The notes under the pieces: generated by a model
Database searches by the model: none
Seen by the model: only the letters and a program-made list of their open reading frames with translations
What the model was told of the DNA's origin: nothing
Part shown: in pieces, positions 7,828 to 17,583 of the stretch
How the letters are laid out: every line of letters begins with the position of its first letter
Numbering within the stretch: the first letter of the stretch is position 1
Program-made: the position numbers and the translations under genes
Assembly: GCF_009792235.1 (NCBI RefSeq)
Contig: NZ_CP046973.1
Coordinates: 1,054,001-1,118,000 of the forward strand
From: Microcystis aeruginosa FD4
GTDB lineage: Bacteria; Cyanobacteriota; Cyanobacteriia; Cyanobacteriales; Microcystaceae
Length of the DNA stretch: 64,000 nt
Direction of reading: 5' to 3'

Positions 7828-9015
7828 TCACTGTTCAGGATTATTTATTGCTTGATTAATTTGGGTGATTTGGGTTTGAAAATATTGTTCACGATAACGG
7901 ATAGCTTGGGCTAATTCCGCACCTTTTTGGAAAGCTAGTAAAGCTTGGGGATAATTTTTTCTCTCTAGATAAATTTGACCGATTTGATCGTAGGTGTTCA
8001 TTAAACCGTAATAATTATAACCCAATTCATGGACTTTAATTAATTCTTGATAGATTTGTAAAGCATAATCCACCTGTTGATAACTTTTATAAAGTTCTGC
8101 TAACTTATTTAAAGCTTCTCCTGCGGTGCCGTACTGTTGTAAAGCAAAAGCGAGAGAATAGGCTTCTTGAAAGTTTTGGCTGGCTTTATTTGCATCTTTT
8201 AAAGCTTGATAATCTAAACCAATTTGAATTTTTAGAGCGGGGATTAACTGTATTTGCTGATTTCTGATCTGGGTTTCAGCTATTTCTTCTTTAATTTTTA
8301 CTGCGTTAGCTGGTTGCAAAGATTCTCGATAAATTTCTGCTAGTCTTTGCAAATAAATTCCTTGAGTTAAAGAATTATTCTGCCTCTTAGAAATAGTTAA
8401 TAATTCCTCGTAAACTGGGGCGGCTTTTTGATAATCAAAACGAGATAAATGAATTTGACCAAGTTGATTTAAAGTTGCTTCTACTGCTGTGTTATCGCCA
8501 GATTGTCTGGCATTAGCTAGGATTTTATCATAGATGATTATCGCCTCGTTAAAAGCTCGTACCTGTTGATAGGATGTACCTAATAATGCTAATAATTCCT
8601 CATCCATATTCTGGTTAGTTTCTGCGGTTTGTTGCAGAGCTTTTAAACGATTAGTAATTAATTTAACATCCTCAGTTCGATCTCGATTCCAAGCTGCTAA
8701 CCCCACTTTTCCCAAAGATTTTACTTCTTCTTTTGCCCCTAAATAACGATTTAATTTAATCACTTCATACCAGATGGGAAAAGCTTCCTCATTTAATCCC
8801 GCATCGTATTTAGCTTGAGCTTCAGCATCGCGTCGATCGATGTATAATAGCAGTTGACGACGCTCTAAGGGAGTTAAAGGGCGATCGATTGCGGGTAATA
8901 AAGGACTTTGTAGGGGAGTTTCGAGGGGATTGGCTGCAGGGGTTTCTGTTTGTGCTAGGAGAGGAAGGGAACTACCGATCAAACAGAGCCATAAACTGAG
9001 AGAAAAACGTAGCAT
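7828..9015 (-). CDS. TPR-repeat protein with signal peptide
   Basis: The 395-residue product starts with a hydrophobic export signal (LSLWLCLIGSSLPLLAQ, cut near residue 21) and then consists of helical tetratricopeptide-like repeats, including units around YDKILANARQSGD, YEELLTISKRQNN, YQELIKVHELG and FQKGAELAQAIR. TPR arrays are protein-binding scaffolds; the signal places it in the periplasm or thylakoid lumen. The partner is unknown. It is divergent from the phytase-like lipoprotein gene with only 37 bases between starts, so they may share a promoter region. Confidence 0.85.
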   Translation of the reverse strand: MLRFSLSLWLCLIGSSLPLLAQTETPAANPLETPLQSPLLPAIDRPLTPLERRQLLLYIDRRDAEAQAKYDAGLNEEAFPIWYEVIKLNRYLGAKEEVKSLGKVGLAAWNRDRTEDVKLITNRLKALQQTAETNQNMDEELLALLGTSYQQVRAFNEAIIIYDKILANARQSGDNTAVEATLNQLGQIHLSRFDYQKAAPVYEELLTISKRQNNSLTQGIYLQRLAEIYRESLQPANAVKIKEEIAETQIRNQQIQLIPALKIQIGLDYQALKDANKASQNFQEAYSLAFALQQYGTAGEALNKLAELYKSYQQVDYALQIYQELIKVHELGYNYYGLMNTYDQIGQIYLERKNYPQALLAFQKGAELAQAIRYREQYFQTQITQINQAINNPEQ

Positions 9016-9052
9016 AATAGATTGATAGGAGCGTAGTAGAGGGTGATATTTT

Positions 9053-10228
9053 GTGATCGATCGATTCTATAAGAGACTGACTGCCGAAAATTTTCGTTTC
9101 CCAATTTTGGGTTTAATTGCTAGTTTAATTGTAACCTTTAGTCTGGCTGCCTGTGGTGTCTCCCCACAAGTTTTGGCAGAACAACGAATGTTTCTACCCC
9201 TCTCGGTCGAGTTTTTGGGAGAATATCAATTACCACAAGCGGATTATCAAGACACAAGGGTGGGGGGATTATCGGCAATTACCTATGATCGCAGCAATAA
9301 CCGCTTTTATCTCCTCAGTGATGATCGTTCTCAGAAAGCTCCGGCCCGCTTTTATCGGGCTAGTTTGCAGATAAATGATCAAAAAATCGAAAAAGTGAAT
9401 TTAGAGGCAGTCACGTTCCTAAAAGATGGCAAGGGAGAAACGTTTAAAAAGGGATCGATCGATCCGGAAGGTATCGCTTTTTCGCCCCGACAAACTTTGT
9501 TTATTTCCAGTGAAGGTGCGGTTAAAGAGGGAATTGCTCCTTTTATTGCTGAATTTGATTTGCAGGGACAATTAAAGGAGTCTTTGTTAATTCCTAATCG
9601 CTTTTTACCGGATGATAGCAATCAAAAAGGAATACAGGATAATTTAGGGTTTGAATCCTTAACTTTAGGGATTACCAGCACTCTCAAAGAGGATCCTTTT
9701 CGTTTGTTTACTGCCACAGAAAACGCTTTAATTCAAGATAGTCCCACGGGAAAAAGAGCAGAAAATCTCAGAGTGCGACTTCTTCATTATGTGATCGATC
9801 CGATTGGTTCGCCTGTGTTAGTATCAGAACAATTGTATGTGTTAGATGAGCCACCTAATACGGCTAGTTCCTATGGTTTAACGGAATTATTAGCTTTAGA
9901 AAAAGAGGGTTATTTTCTCAGTTTAGAGCGAACTTTTGGTTTAGAAGGTTTTGGAGCGAAACTATTTCAGGTAGTTAATGGGAGTGCCACCGATACCTCG
10001 AAAATCGCCAGAATACCGGGGGAATTAGAAGCTTTACAGGTGCAACCCTTGCGGAAAAAATTATTACTAGATTTAGGGACTTTGGGGATTGATTTAGATA
10101 ATTTAGAAGCAATGACCCTCGGTCCAAGATTAGCTGATGGTAGTCGCTCTTTGATTTTGGTCAGTGATGATAATTTTAATCCGAATCAGGTCAATCAGTT
10201 TTTACTCTTTCGACTCAAGGAACAATAA
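9053..10228 (+). CDS. Phytase-like (esterase-like activity) lipoprotein
   Basis: The 391-residue product fits the family annotated as esterase-like activity of phytase. Motifs include GGLSAITYDRSNNRFYLLSDD near residue 67, DPEGIAF near 136, SSEG, and GFESLT. The N-terminus has a hydrophobic stretch ending in a lipobox-like LAAC, suggesting a lipid-anchored exported protein. The start is a GTG at 9053. Calcium-dependent phosphoester hydrolysis is the family guess; it is not proven here. It ends before a hairpin shared with the convergent NYN gene. Confidence 0.82.
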   Translation: MIDRFYKRLTAENFRFPILGLIASLIVTFSLAACGVSPQVLAEQRMFLPLSVEFLGEYQLPQADYQDTRVGGLSAITYDRSNNRFYLLSDDRSQKAPARFYRASLQINDQKIEKVNLEAVTFLKDGKGETFKKGSIDPEGIAFSPRQTLFISSEGAVKEGIAPFIAEFDLQGQLKESLLIPNRFLPDDSNQKGIQDNLGFESLTLGITSTLKEDPFRLFTATENALIQDSPTGKRAENLRVRLLHYVIDPIGSPVLVSEQLYVLDEPPNTASSYGLTELLALEKEGYFLSLERTFGLEGFGAKLFQVVNGSATDTSKIARIPGELEALQVQPLRKKLLLDLGTLGIDLDNLEAMTLGPRLADGSRSLILVSDDNFNPNQVNQFLLFRLKEQ

Positions 10229-10246
10229 ACAAGAGATGGTTAATTG

Positions 10247-10285
10247 CCTCACCTATCTCCTTCTGGGAGAAGGTTTGGGGTGAGG
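10247..10285. terminator. Inverted repeat between convergent genes
   Basis: CCTCACC at one end pairs with GGTGAGG at the other, with an inner TCTCC/GGAGA pair, giving a hairpin between the phytase-like gene and the NYN-domain gene. It is a common type of cyanobacterial intergenic repeat and could terminate both transcripts. Confidence 0.5.
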
Positions 10286-10339
10286 ACTACCAATAAAGAA
10301 AAATAGGATAAATAGCCGGTTTAAAGACAAAACAGCCGA

Positions 10340-10891
10340 TTAATAATCACTTTTTTCGATATCTTTGCGAATATCATTCAGGTCAATATAGCGATCGGTA
10401 GCATTTCGCAATTCCCTAGCGATCATCCCTTCCGTAGAAACTACGGTAATATGAGTATTTTTAGAGCGCAATAGTTCGATCGCTCGTTCAAAATCGCCAT
10501 CACCACTAAATAAAATCACTCGATCGTATTGATCGACGGTATTAAACATATCGACGACAATTTCGATATCTAAATTAGCTTTCTGGGAAAAACGACCCGA
10601 ACTATCATCATAATATTCTTTCAAAATTTTTGTTCTCACTGTATAACCCAAACTAATTAAAGCATCGCGAAAACCTCTTTGATCTTGGGAATCTTTTAAA
10701 CCCGTGTACCAAAAGGCATTAATTAACATAATATTCGGGTCGTTGGTGAAGTAATTTAACACCTTACGCGGGTCAAAAAACCAACCATTTTTTTGTTGAG
10801 CATAAAACATATTATTGCCATCCACAAAAATCGAAAGGCGATCTTTCGGACGGCCGCCACCATTACAATGACAAAGACCGGCTTCTGTCAT
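10340..10891 (-). CDS. NYN-domain protein, LabA-like
   Basis: The 183-residue product has a PIN-like NYN domain: an early acidic residue in SIFVDGNNMFY (Asp24), a second in EIVVDMFNT, and the block LFSGDGDFERAIELL. Related cyanobacterial LabA/LabB proteins act in output control of the KaiABC clock, and the N-terminal Cys/His-Gly stretch followed by NYN resembles them. The NYN fold generally has metal-dependent RNase residues. A role in the clock is inference from family resemblance; no kai gene is in this window. Confidence 0.85.
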   Translation of the reverse strand: MTEAGLCHCNGGGRPKDRLSIFVDGNNMFYAQQKNGWFFDPRKVLNYFTNDPNIMLINAFWYTGLKDSQDQRGFRDALISLGYTVRTKILKEYYDDSSGRFSQKANLDIEIVVDMFNTVDQYDRVILFSGDGDFERAIELLRSKNTHITVVSTEGMIARELRNATDRYIDLNDIRKDIEKSDY

Positions 10892-11273
10892 ACAAAATAC
10901 ATACCTAATTTTTTATAGAGTTTAACTATAAAACTACTTTTTAGTAATTTTACGGGGGAAAACTACTATTCTTTGGGGAATAGCGGTGATTTGAGAGCAA
11001 AAGGATAGCAACTAAAATAAAAATTAGCTTTTTTGTCTAAGTAGGGAGGCACAATTATTTGTAGGATGGGTTAGCGCACTTCGTAACATAATCGGGCGTT
11101 GGGTTTCATGCTTCAACCCAACCTACGTTCATCTTATATTTAATTCCACCCACCCACTTAGGAGACAAACTAGATAATAGTTTCGGAATAATTAAAAGTG
11201 ATAATAGGGGGATTGTACAGTAATTAGGTCATTTTGATCATCTTTCTCGATAGATGGGTATCAATAGGGCTGG
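10892..11273. other. Gene-free spacer with a GTAGG(A/T)TGGGTT inverted repeat
   Basis: No gene is supported here. The spacer contains GTAGGATGGGTT (11061-11072) matched 11/12 by the inverse AACCCAACCTAC (11115-11126), enclosing GCGCACTTCGTAACATAATCG. The same family of repeat (GCGCACCCTAC...CAACCCAACCTAC) appears near 35460-35550, in another intergenic gap. Confidence 0.6.
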
Positions 11274-12098
11274 TTAGATCAGGTAGGAACACCAATCACT
11301 CCAACCTCCAGAATATAGCTTAACATTGTCGTATCCGGCTAGGGTAAGGGAAAAGATATTAACACAGGCTGTCACTCCTGAACCACAGTAGAGGATAATT
11401 TCTCGATCGCCTTGCCGCTCTTGCCAACGTTGTGTTTGCTGGGCCAGGGGTTGAGAAAAACCCTGACTATCGGTGACTTCCAACCAGGGATAATTCAGCG
11501 CCCCCTCGATGTGACCGGCGATCGGATCGAGCGGTTCCCTTTCGCCTCGATAGCGATCGCTTTCCCTGGCATCAATTAACACCACTCCCGCTTGCTCTTT
11601 TTGCCTTTTTACCTGCTCGATCGTCACTACCCAATCCTGTTGAACTTGGGGGAGAAAAGCACCAGTTTTCGGCACAGGTATCTGATTAGAGACGGGATAA
11701 CCGGCATTTAACCAATTTTGCCAACCACCATCGAGAATACTGACTTTTTCATGGCCGAGATAACGTAATAACCACCAGAGACGACTGGCAAAGGCAAAGC
11801 GGGAGGAATCGTAGACGATGACATGGGTTTGACCAGAAATCACCCCTAAAGAGCTTAATTTAGCGGCTATCGTCTGCGGATTCGGTAAAGGATGACGGCC
11901 GCCATGACAGGCAACGGGAGCCGATAAATCGCGATCGAGGTGTAAATAGAAGGAATTTTGAATATGATTGGCTAAATACTCTTGATAACCGAGATCGGGA
12001 TCATTTAATTGAAAACGACAGTCAATAACCATCAGATCGGGGCGATCGAGATTAGTTACTAACCAGCTAGGAGAAACGAGGGGTGCGATCGGATTCAT
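11274..12098 (-). CDS. Sulfurtransferase (thiosulfate/3-mercaptopyruvate type rhodanese)
   Basis: The 274-residue product has two rhodanese domains. The N-terminal domain has WLVTNLDRPDLMVIDCRF; the C-terminal active-site loop is YCGSGVTAC near residue 240, where the loop sequence CGSGVT is the form typical of 3-mercaptopyruvate sulfurtransferases. It moves sulfane sulfur to cyanide or thiols in the cytoplasm. Its first 32 bases overlap the end of the upstream HATPase gene on the same strand in another frame, so the two are probably cotranscribed and translationally coupled. Confidence 0.92.
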   Translation of the reverse strand: MNPIAPLVSPSWLVTNLDRPDLMVIDCRFQLNDPDLGYQEYLANHIQNSFYLHLDRDLSAPVACHGGRHPLPNPQTIAAKLSSLGVISGQTHVIVYDSSRFAFASRLWWLLRYLGHEKVSILDGGWQNWLNAGYPVSNQIPVPKTGAFLPQVQQDWVVTIEQVKRQKEQAGVVLIDARESDRYRGEREPLDPIAGHIEGALNYPWLEVTDSQGFSQPLAQQTQRWQERQGDREIILYCGSGVTACVNIFSLTLAGYDNVKLYSGGWSDWCSYLI

Positions 12099-12510
12099 GG
12101 CGGGAAAATTGTTTAATAATTAATAGACAGTTGCGCTGATCTTCGCTGCGAGTATAACTGAGTTGATCGGCGATTTTTTCGAGGATCGGCAGTCCTTGCC
12201 CATGGCCGGAGAAACTATGGTCACGATGGGCATTTTTCTCGATAAAGCTCTCTAAATCGAAGGCGGAACCCCGATCCCAGATGCGAATTTCCATCTGGTG
12301 GGGGGCAATCTCGATCTCGATCTCGATCGGGATTTCGGGGGGGAGGTGTCGGTGAGCGTGACGGACTGCATTGGTAAAACCTTCGGCAAGAGCAAGCTGA
12401 CACTGGAGCCAGTCTTTTTGGGGAATGCCCGCCGGTTCAAGTTGCTCAAAATATTTTAAAACGCTATCTAAGGACTTGAGATCGCTATCTACCTGAAAAG
12501 AAATCTTCAC
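12067..12510 (-). CDS. Anti-sigma-type serine kinase (RsbW-like HATPase)
   Basis: The 147-residue product is a minimal GHKL ATPase of the anti-sigma regulatory factor class. The N-box is EGFTNAVRHAH near residues 44-54, and the G-boxes are WDRGSAFD and GHGQGLPIL. Such kinases phosphorylate a STAS protein on serine and sequester a regulator. The neighbours on the other side, a receiver-PP2C phosphatase and a STAS protein, supply the other two parts of a partner-switching circuit. It overlaps the rhodanese gene by 32 bases. The regulated target (sigma factor or other protein) is not visible. Confidence 0.88.
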   Translation of the reverse strand: MKISFQVDSDLKSLDSVLKYFEQLEPAGIPQKDWLQCQLALAEGFTNAVRHAHRHLPPEIPIEIEIEIAPHQMEIRIWDRGSAFDLESFIEKNAHRDHSFSGHGQGLPILEKIADQLSYTRSEDQRNCLLIIKQFSRHESDRTPRFS

Positions 12511-12682
12511 CCCCGGTTTACCTCTGCAATGCCTTACGCTAGAAGTTATACCATTTTTCCCAAACTATGACTGATGTGTTAGCTCGATTCTGGATTTAAT
12601 CCCTTGTTGAGGGACAAGCAAAGTCATCCGTCAGGGGGTCAGGGGTAGGCAGTAAGATTGAGATAGTCGAGTCACAAAAAAG

Positions 12683-13819
12683 ATGGTACGAATTTTAGTA
12701 ATTGATGATGATGGAGTAATTCAAACGTTTCTGAGACGAGCTTTGCAGAAGGAATACGAGGTTTTTGTTGCCAGTGATGGGGAAGAAGGATTAAAGCAAG
12801 CGGGGCAACTAAAACCAGCGATGATTATTTGTGATTGGATGATGCCGGGGATCGATGGGTTGGAAGTTTGCCGGCAAATTAAGCTCAATCCCCAACTGTC
12901 AACCACTTTTTTTATCCTCTTAACTTCTTTGGGATCGGTGGAGGATCGGGTGAAGGGATTGGATGCGGGGGCAGATGATTTTTTATGTAAACCGATCGAG
13001 ATTAATGAGTTAAGAGCGCGCGTACGGGCGGGAATGCGTTTGCATCAATTAAGTCATGATTTACAAGCGCAAAAACAATTACTAGAAATGGAGTTAGCGG
13101 AGGCGGCGGCATATGTGCGATCGCTGTTACCCGAACCTTTTATTTCTCCAAAACTTGCTATCGATTTTCGCTTCCTTCCTTCTCGTCGATTGGGGGGCGA
13201 TGGTTTTGATTATTATTGGTTAGATAATGACCATTTGATGTTATATCTTTTAGATGTGGCGGGCCATGGTTTACGAGCGGCTTTACCTTCCCTTTCGGTG
13301 ATTCATCTTCTCCGTTCCCGTGGTTTAAGTCAGGTGAATTACTATCAACCTAATCAGGTTTTACAAGGGTTAAATCAAGTTTATCAAATCAGTCCTAAGA
13401 ATGATAAATATTTTACTATTTGGTACGGAATTTATGATCAGAGACAACAACAGTTAACCTATGCCAGCGCCGGTCATCCCCCAGCAGTTCTCCTGACTCA
13501 AAAACCTTTTGGCCAGGTCATTGAAACCAGACTGAAAGCACCCGGGTTTCCCATCGGAATGTTTCCAGAAGCGGAATATACTAATCAGGTTCAATCCCTG
13601 AATTTACCCAGTAGCCTTTATCTTTTTAGCGACGGAATTTACGAGATCGATTGTGCTGATGGTAGGATGTGGGGACTAGAGAACTTTCTTCAATCTTTGC
13701 AAAATTATCACTGTAATTCGGCTAAAAATCTCGATAATTTTATCGAAGAAATTCAAGCTTTACAATTTGATGGTAATTTTAAGGACGATCTCTCGATCAT
13801 GCAGGTGGATTTTCGCTAA
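12683..13819 (+). CDS. Response regulator with SpoIIE/RsbU-type PP2C phosphatase domain
   Basis: The 378-residue product starts with a receiver domain: acidic pocket IDDDG, phosphoacceptor Asp51 (IICDWMMPG) and the conserved lysine in FLCKPIE near residue 102. A coiled linker (about 120-150) leads to a SpoIIE phosphatase domain with GGDGFDYY, LLDVAGHGLRAAL, SAGHPPAVLL and LFSDGIYE plus a terminal DDLSIMQ, all positions of metal-binding aspartates. It is expected to dephosphorylate a STAS protein when its receiver is phosphorylated. Its stop codon abuts the stop of the convergent STAS gene. Confidence 0.93.
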   Translation: MVRILVIDDDGVIQTFLRRALQKEYEVFVASDGEEGLKQAGQLKPAMIICDWMMPGIDGLEVCRQIKLNPQLSTTFFILLTSLGSVEDRVKGLDAGADDFLCKPIEINELRARVRAGMRLHQLSHDLQAQKQLLEMELAEAAAYVRSLLPEPFISPKLAIDFRFLPSRRLGGDGFDYYWLDNDHLMLYLLDVAGHGLRAALPSLSVIHLLRSRGLSQVNYYQPNQVLQGLNQVYQISPKNDKYFTIWYGIYDQRQQQLTYASAGHPPAVLLTQKPFGQVIETRLKAPGFPIGMFPEAEYTNQVQSLNLPSSLYLFSDGIYEIDCADGRMWGLENFLQSLQNYHCNSAKNLDNFIEEIQALQFDGNFKDDLSIMQVDFR

Positions 13820-14143
13820 TTAACTTCCTAAAATTTTTTGTTCTAATTCTTCTCGGTTATTAAAAATTTCAAAAACTCGATCCATATTGGTTAATTCAAA
13901 TAACATTTTTATCTGATCATTAATCGAGCAGATAAATAGTTTAGCCCCCGCAGAACGCACGGTTTTTAAGGATAAAACTAGAGCCCCTAAACCAGAACTA
14001 TCCATAAAGGTGACATCCTTAAAATCAACGATAATCACCTCTGAACCTCCCTGCACAGCTTCAGCAATTTCTTGGCGAAATTGGCTGGCTTGGTTGCCAT
14101 CTAAAATACCCGATGGTTGAATGACTTTGATTGAAGAACTCAT
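13820..14143 (-). CDS. STAS-domain anti-sigma factor antagonist
   Basis: The 107-residue product is a single STAS domain with the phosphoacceptor region FMDSSGLGALV; Ser49 or Ser50 is the expected phosphorylated residue. It would be phosphorylated by the RsbW-like kinase (12067-12510) and dephosphorylated by the receiver-PP2C protein with which it is exactly tail-to-tail (13819/13820, no spacer). This gives a complete partner-switch within 2.1 kb, although the three genes are on both strands and so not one operon. Confidence 0.92.
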   Translation of the reverse strand: MSSSIKVIQPSGILDGNQASQFRQEIAEAVQGGSEVIIVDFKDVTFMDSSGLGALVLSLKTVRSAGAKLFICSINDQIKMLFELTNMDRVFEIFNNREELEQKILGS

Positions 14144-14288
14144 AAAAAAAAGGAAAAATTAAATGTTTTCTACCTGCTCACTGATAACTGCTGGCTGAAA
14201 TCTGCTGACCGCAGCGAATCTTTAACTATTTTTAACATATTAGGGCCAAGAAAAGCGCAAAATTAAAAATAGGAATTTTTGAAACTGC

Positions 14289-15935
14289 ATGGAAAGTTAC
14301 GATGTCATCCTCATCGGTGCGGGGCATAATGGTTTAGTTTGTGCCGCCTATCTCCTCAAAGCTGGTTATCGCGTCCTCCTTCTCGAACAGCGTAGCGTAC
14401 CCGGAGGAGCGGCTACCACAGAAGCGGTTATCCCAGATCTGGCCCCCGATTTTAAGTTTAATCTCTGTGCGATCGATCACGAATTTATCTTTTTGGGGCC
14501 GGTAATTGAGGAATTGGAGCTAAAACGCCACGGATTAGAGTATTTATTCTTCGATCCTACCGTTTTCTGTCCCCATCCCTCCGGCCAATATTTTCTTTCC
14601 TATCGCTCTCTGGAAAAAACTCACGCCGCCATTGCCCAGTTTTGTCGGCGAGATGCCGATCGCTACCTTCAGTTTATCGACTATTGGGGACAGTTGCTGA
14701 ATGCGATCGCTCCTTGGTTTAACGCTCCGCCCCAAGATTTGCTCAGAATCGCCCGCAATTATGACTCTAGTGCCTTAGCTAGTGTCTGGAAAGCGATCGG
14801 CTCGAAAAAGAAACTGCTCGACTTCATCCGCACGATGATTACTTCCCCCGAAGATGTCCTCAATGAGTGGTTTGAGAGCGAATTTGTCAAAGCACCCCTA
14901 GCTCGTCTAGCGGCAGAAATTGGCGCTCCTCCCTCCCAAAAAGGCATTACCTCCGGGATGATGATGATGGCGATGCGTCACTCCCCCGGGGTGGCTCGCC
15001 CTCGTGGTGGTACAGGCGCACTAACCGAGGCTCTGGTGAAATGTGTTGTCAGTCTCGGTGGGGTGATTTTAACCGAGCAGAAGGTTAAACAGATTCTGGT
15101 GGAGGAAGGACAAGCGATCGGGGTTAGGGTGGACTCTGGACAGGAATATCTGGCAAAAGCGGCTGTTATTTCTAATATTGACGCTAGACGAGTCTTTTTA
15201 CAGTTAGTCGCCCCCGCCGATGTGGATGCCGCCGATCCAGAATTGCGAGAAAGGGTAGAACGGCGAATTGTCAATAACAATGAAACAATTCTTAAAATTG
15301 ATTGCGCCCTCGCCGAAGCACCAAGGTTCGAGGCTTACGATCACAAAGAGGAGTATTTACAGGGAACGATTCTCATCGCCGATTCCGTGCGTCACGTTGA
15401 ACAGGCCCACGCTTTAACGATTTTGGGGCAGATTCCCGACGAAAATCCCTCGATGTACCTAGATATACCCACTATTCTCGATCCCTCCATGGCTCCCCAG
15501 GGCAAGCATACCCTCTGGATCGAATTTTTTGCCCCCTATCAGATTGCCGGGGCCGAGGGAACGGGATTAAACGGGACAGGATGGACCGAAGAATTAAAAA
15601 ATCGCGTGGCCGATCGAGTTCTTGATAAACTGGCCGATTATGCCCCAAATCTCAAATCCGCCATTATTGCCCGTCGGGTGGAAAGTCCGGCCGAATTAGC
15701 TAATCGTTTGGGTTCCTATAAAGGTAATTACTATCATCTTGATATGACCTTAGATCAGATGATTTTCCTGCGTCCTTTGCCAGAAATAGCTAACTACAAA
15801 ACCCCAATTAAAAACCTTTATTTAACTGGGGCAGGCACTCACCCCGGCGGCTCAATTTCGGGAATGCCGGGGCGCAATTGCGCTCAGGTTTTCCTGCGGG
15901 ATCGAAGCACTTTTCTGCAAAGATTATTCAATTGA
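14289..15935 (+). CDS. crtO: Beta-carotene ketolase, CrtO type
   Basis: CrtO adds a keto group to beta-carotene (echinenone formation), using FAD. The 548-residue product resembles cyanobacterial CrtO along its length: N-terminal FAD loop VILIGAGHNGLVCAAYLL, EQRSVPGGAATTEA, CAIDHEFIFLGPV, and the C-terminal LTGAGTHPGGSISGMPGRNC. It belongs to the phytoene-desaturase-like flavoproteins, not the CrtW membrane type. Its stop TGA (15933-15935) coincides with the right end of a TnpB transposon, so the last residues may have been altered by the insertion. Echinenone is also the pigment of orange carotenoid protein. Confidence 0.95.
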   Translation: MESYDVILIGAGHNGLVCAAYLLKAGYRVLLLEQRSVPGGAATTEAVIPDLAPDFKFNLCAIDHEFIFLGPVIEELELKRHGLEYLFFDPTVFCPHPSGQYFLSYRSLEKTHAAIAQFCRRDADRYLQFIDYWGQLLNAIAPWFNAPPQDLLRIARNYDSSALASVWKAIGSKKKLLDFIRTMITSPEDVLNEWFESEFVKAPLARLAAEIGAPPSQKGITSGMMMMAMRHSPGVARPRGGTGALTEALVKCVVSLGGVILTEQKVKQILVEEGQAIGVRVDSGQEYLAKAAVISNIDARRVFLQLVAPADVDAADPELRERVERRIVNNNETILKIDCALAEAPRFEAYDHKEEYLQGTILIADSVRHVEQAHALTILGQIPDENPSMYLDIPTILDPSMAPQGKHTLWIEFFAPYQIAGAEGTGLNGTGWTEELKNRVADRVLDKLADYAPNLKSAIIARRVESPAELANRLGSYKGNYYHLDMTLDQMIFLRPLPEIANYKTPIKNLYLTGAGTHPGGSISGMPGRNCAQVFLRDRSTFLQRLFN

Positions 15936-17366
15936 CGCTCCCATCGCACTCATGGGAGGGATTCCCTGTTCATCCAGTTACCTTATCTATTAAGCGAAAG
16001 CTTAATAGACAGTGGGTAGTCTGTAGTCGGGCTTGAATTTCTGTCCGCCCGACAGTATTTGCGCGTGCGAGGATGTTTATAGCAGCGTTTTCATCTCTGT
16101 CTAAAACACATCCACAAGAACAAATATGAGTTCTAACAGACAATGTTTTCTTGACAATGGAACCACAATTAGAACATTCTTGACTTGTATATTGTGGATT
16201 GACCGCTATAACGAACTTCCCGTGTATTTGTCCAAAGTAGTCCAACCAATTGGTGAACATAGACCAACTTGCATCACTAATAGACTTAGCAAGCTTTCTA
16301 TTTTTCACCATAGGAGAAACCTTCAAGTCTTCATAGACTACCAAATCGTTAGATTGGATTAACGCTTTTGCTGTCTTAACGGCAAAATCTTTACGTTGTC
16401 GAGAAACTTTTAAATGAAGGCGACCTACTTGAGATTTTTGTTGTTGACGTTTTTGACTTCCCTTTTTCTTTTTAGAAAGCTGGCGTTGAGCTTTCCTCAA
16501 GCGTTTTTCTGCTTGACGAAGAAACCGAGGGTTATCAACTTTATCTCCATTGGAATCAGTCAAGAAATGGTTTAGTCCTAAGTCAATCCCCACTTCTTTT
16601 CCTGTAGATTCAAGAGGTTCTATCCGCTCAATGTCTAAGACAAATTGACAATAGAACCCGTCTGCTCTTTTAAGGGGCCTAACTCTTTTGATGGAAGATT
16701 TATCAAGAATGTCACGGTTAAAACTGCCGAGCAGCTTTAATTTACCTATCCCTGTTTTATCCGTGATCTGGATAAACTTTTTATCTTCTGTGATTTTCCA
16801 GCCAGAAGATTTGTCCTCGACAGACCGAGAATACTTTTTGAATTTAGGATAGCCTTTCTTGGCTAAACCTTTTTGACAATTGTGGTAGAAACGGGAGATG
16901 GCAAACCACGCTCTTTCGGCACTGGCTTAACGAGCCATAGAGTTGAGATTGACCAGAAAAGGGAAATCAGAGTTCTTGCTTAATTCGGTAACGTAACGAC
17001 ACAAAGAAGCATAATTTACTTGGTCTTCTTTAGTAGAGTCCATCCAGAACCTTAGACATTTATTTCTAACAAATTGCCCAATTCTTATAGCCTCAGAGCT
17101 GGCTACCTGTTGCTGTTGTGAGACTTTTAGCTTAAACTCTATGACTCCCATTGAACCGACCTCTCAATGGTTTATATTAACAGTATATCACCTTCAGTCC
17201 ACAGACTGTCAAGAGCCTGAAAGCTGTTTACGTTAAAACTCACAGGGCTACGTTTAATCTCGTTGAAAACCAAGACTAAGAGCGAATATTAGCTGTGCTT
17301 CGCTGTCTTAATATTGGTCGGATTTTCATCTCCGAGGTAAAACCGAGAGCCTTCAATCCGACATTC
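15932..17366 (-). mobile_element. TnpB-only IS200/IS605-type element (copy with broken tnpB)
   Basis: The right-end hairpin lies at 15932-15963 (TTGACGCTCCCATCG...ATGGGAGGGATTC) and the left-end imperfect palindrome at about 17315-17364 (GTCGGATT...CTCGGTTTTACC... in reverse orientation). Both ends match those of the element at 46815-48193 on the plus strand: right end GAATCCCTC...GATGGGAGTGTCAA and left end GTCGGGGTGAAGACCCTCGGTTTTACC. The right end sits on the stop codon of crtO. The stretch 17367-17583 beyond the left end holds no gene I can support, only a short GGGTGTAGGGGGTGGGG tract. Confidence 0.8.
15970..17151 (-). pseudogene. tnpB: tnpB (OrfB) with a single in-frame stop codon
   Basis: The frame is otherwise open over 394 codons but has TAA at 16927-16929, where the intact relative at 46948 has Gln (ARQASAERAW). 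The N-terminal part is residues 1-74; the rest contains the RuvC-like motifs GIDLGLNHF, VYEDLKV and DRDENAAINI and a zinc ribbon (CSNCG...CSCGC). TnpB is an RNA-guided nuclease that helps IS200/IS605 elements persist. With the nonsense codon only a long C-terminal fragment starting at an internal Met (from about 16593) could be made. The last ~25 residues differ from the 46948 copy. Confidence 0.85.
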
Positions 17367-17583
17367 AAGGTAAATCCCCTCCTCCCCAAAATCCCGATCC
17401 CTCACGGGGGGACAGAGAGCCTGAAAAGTAGACAGGGTGTAGGGGGTGGGGGGTAGGGAAAAATTTTTGACTTGCCCTTACAGGTCAAAACGATCGATGA
17501 TTGAGAAAAGAAGGTGATTGTTCTTGATATTGGGAAAATTATCCCTGACAAGATTCAAATCAAAAGCGATCGCATTGGCTGTT

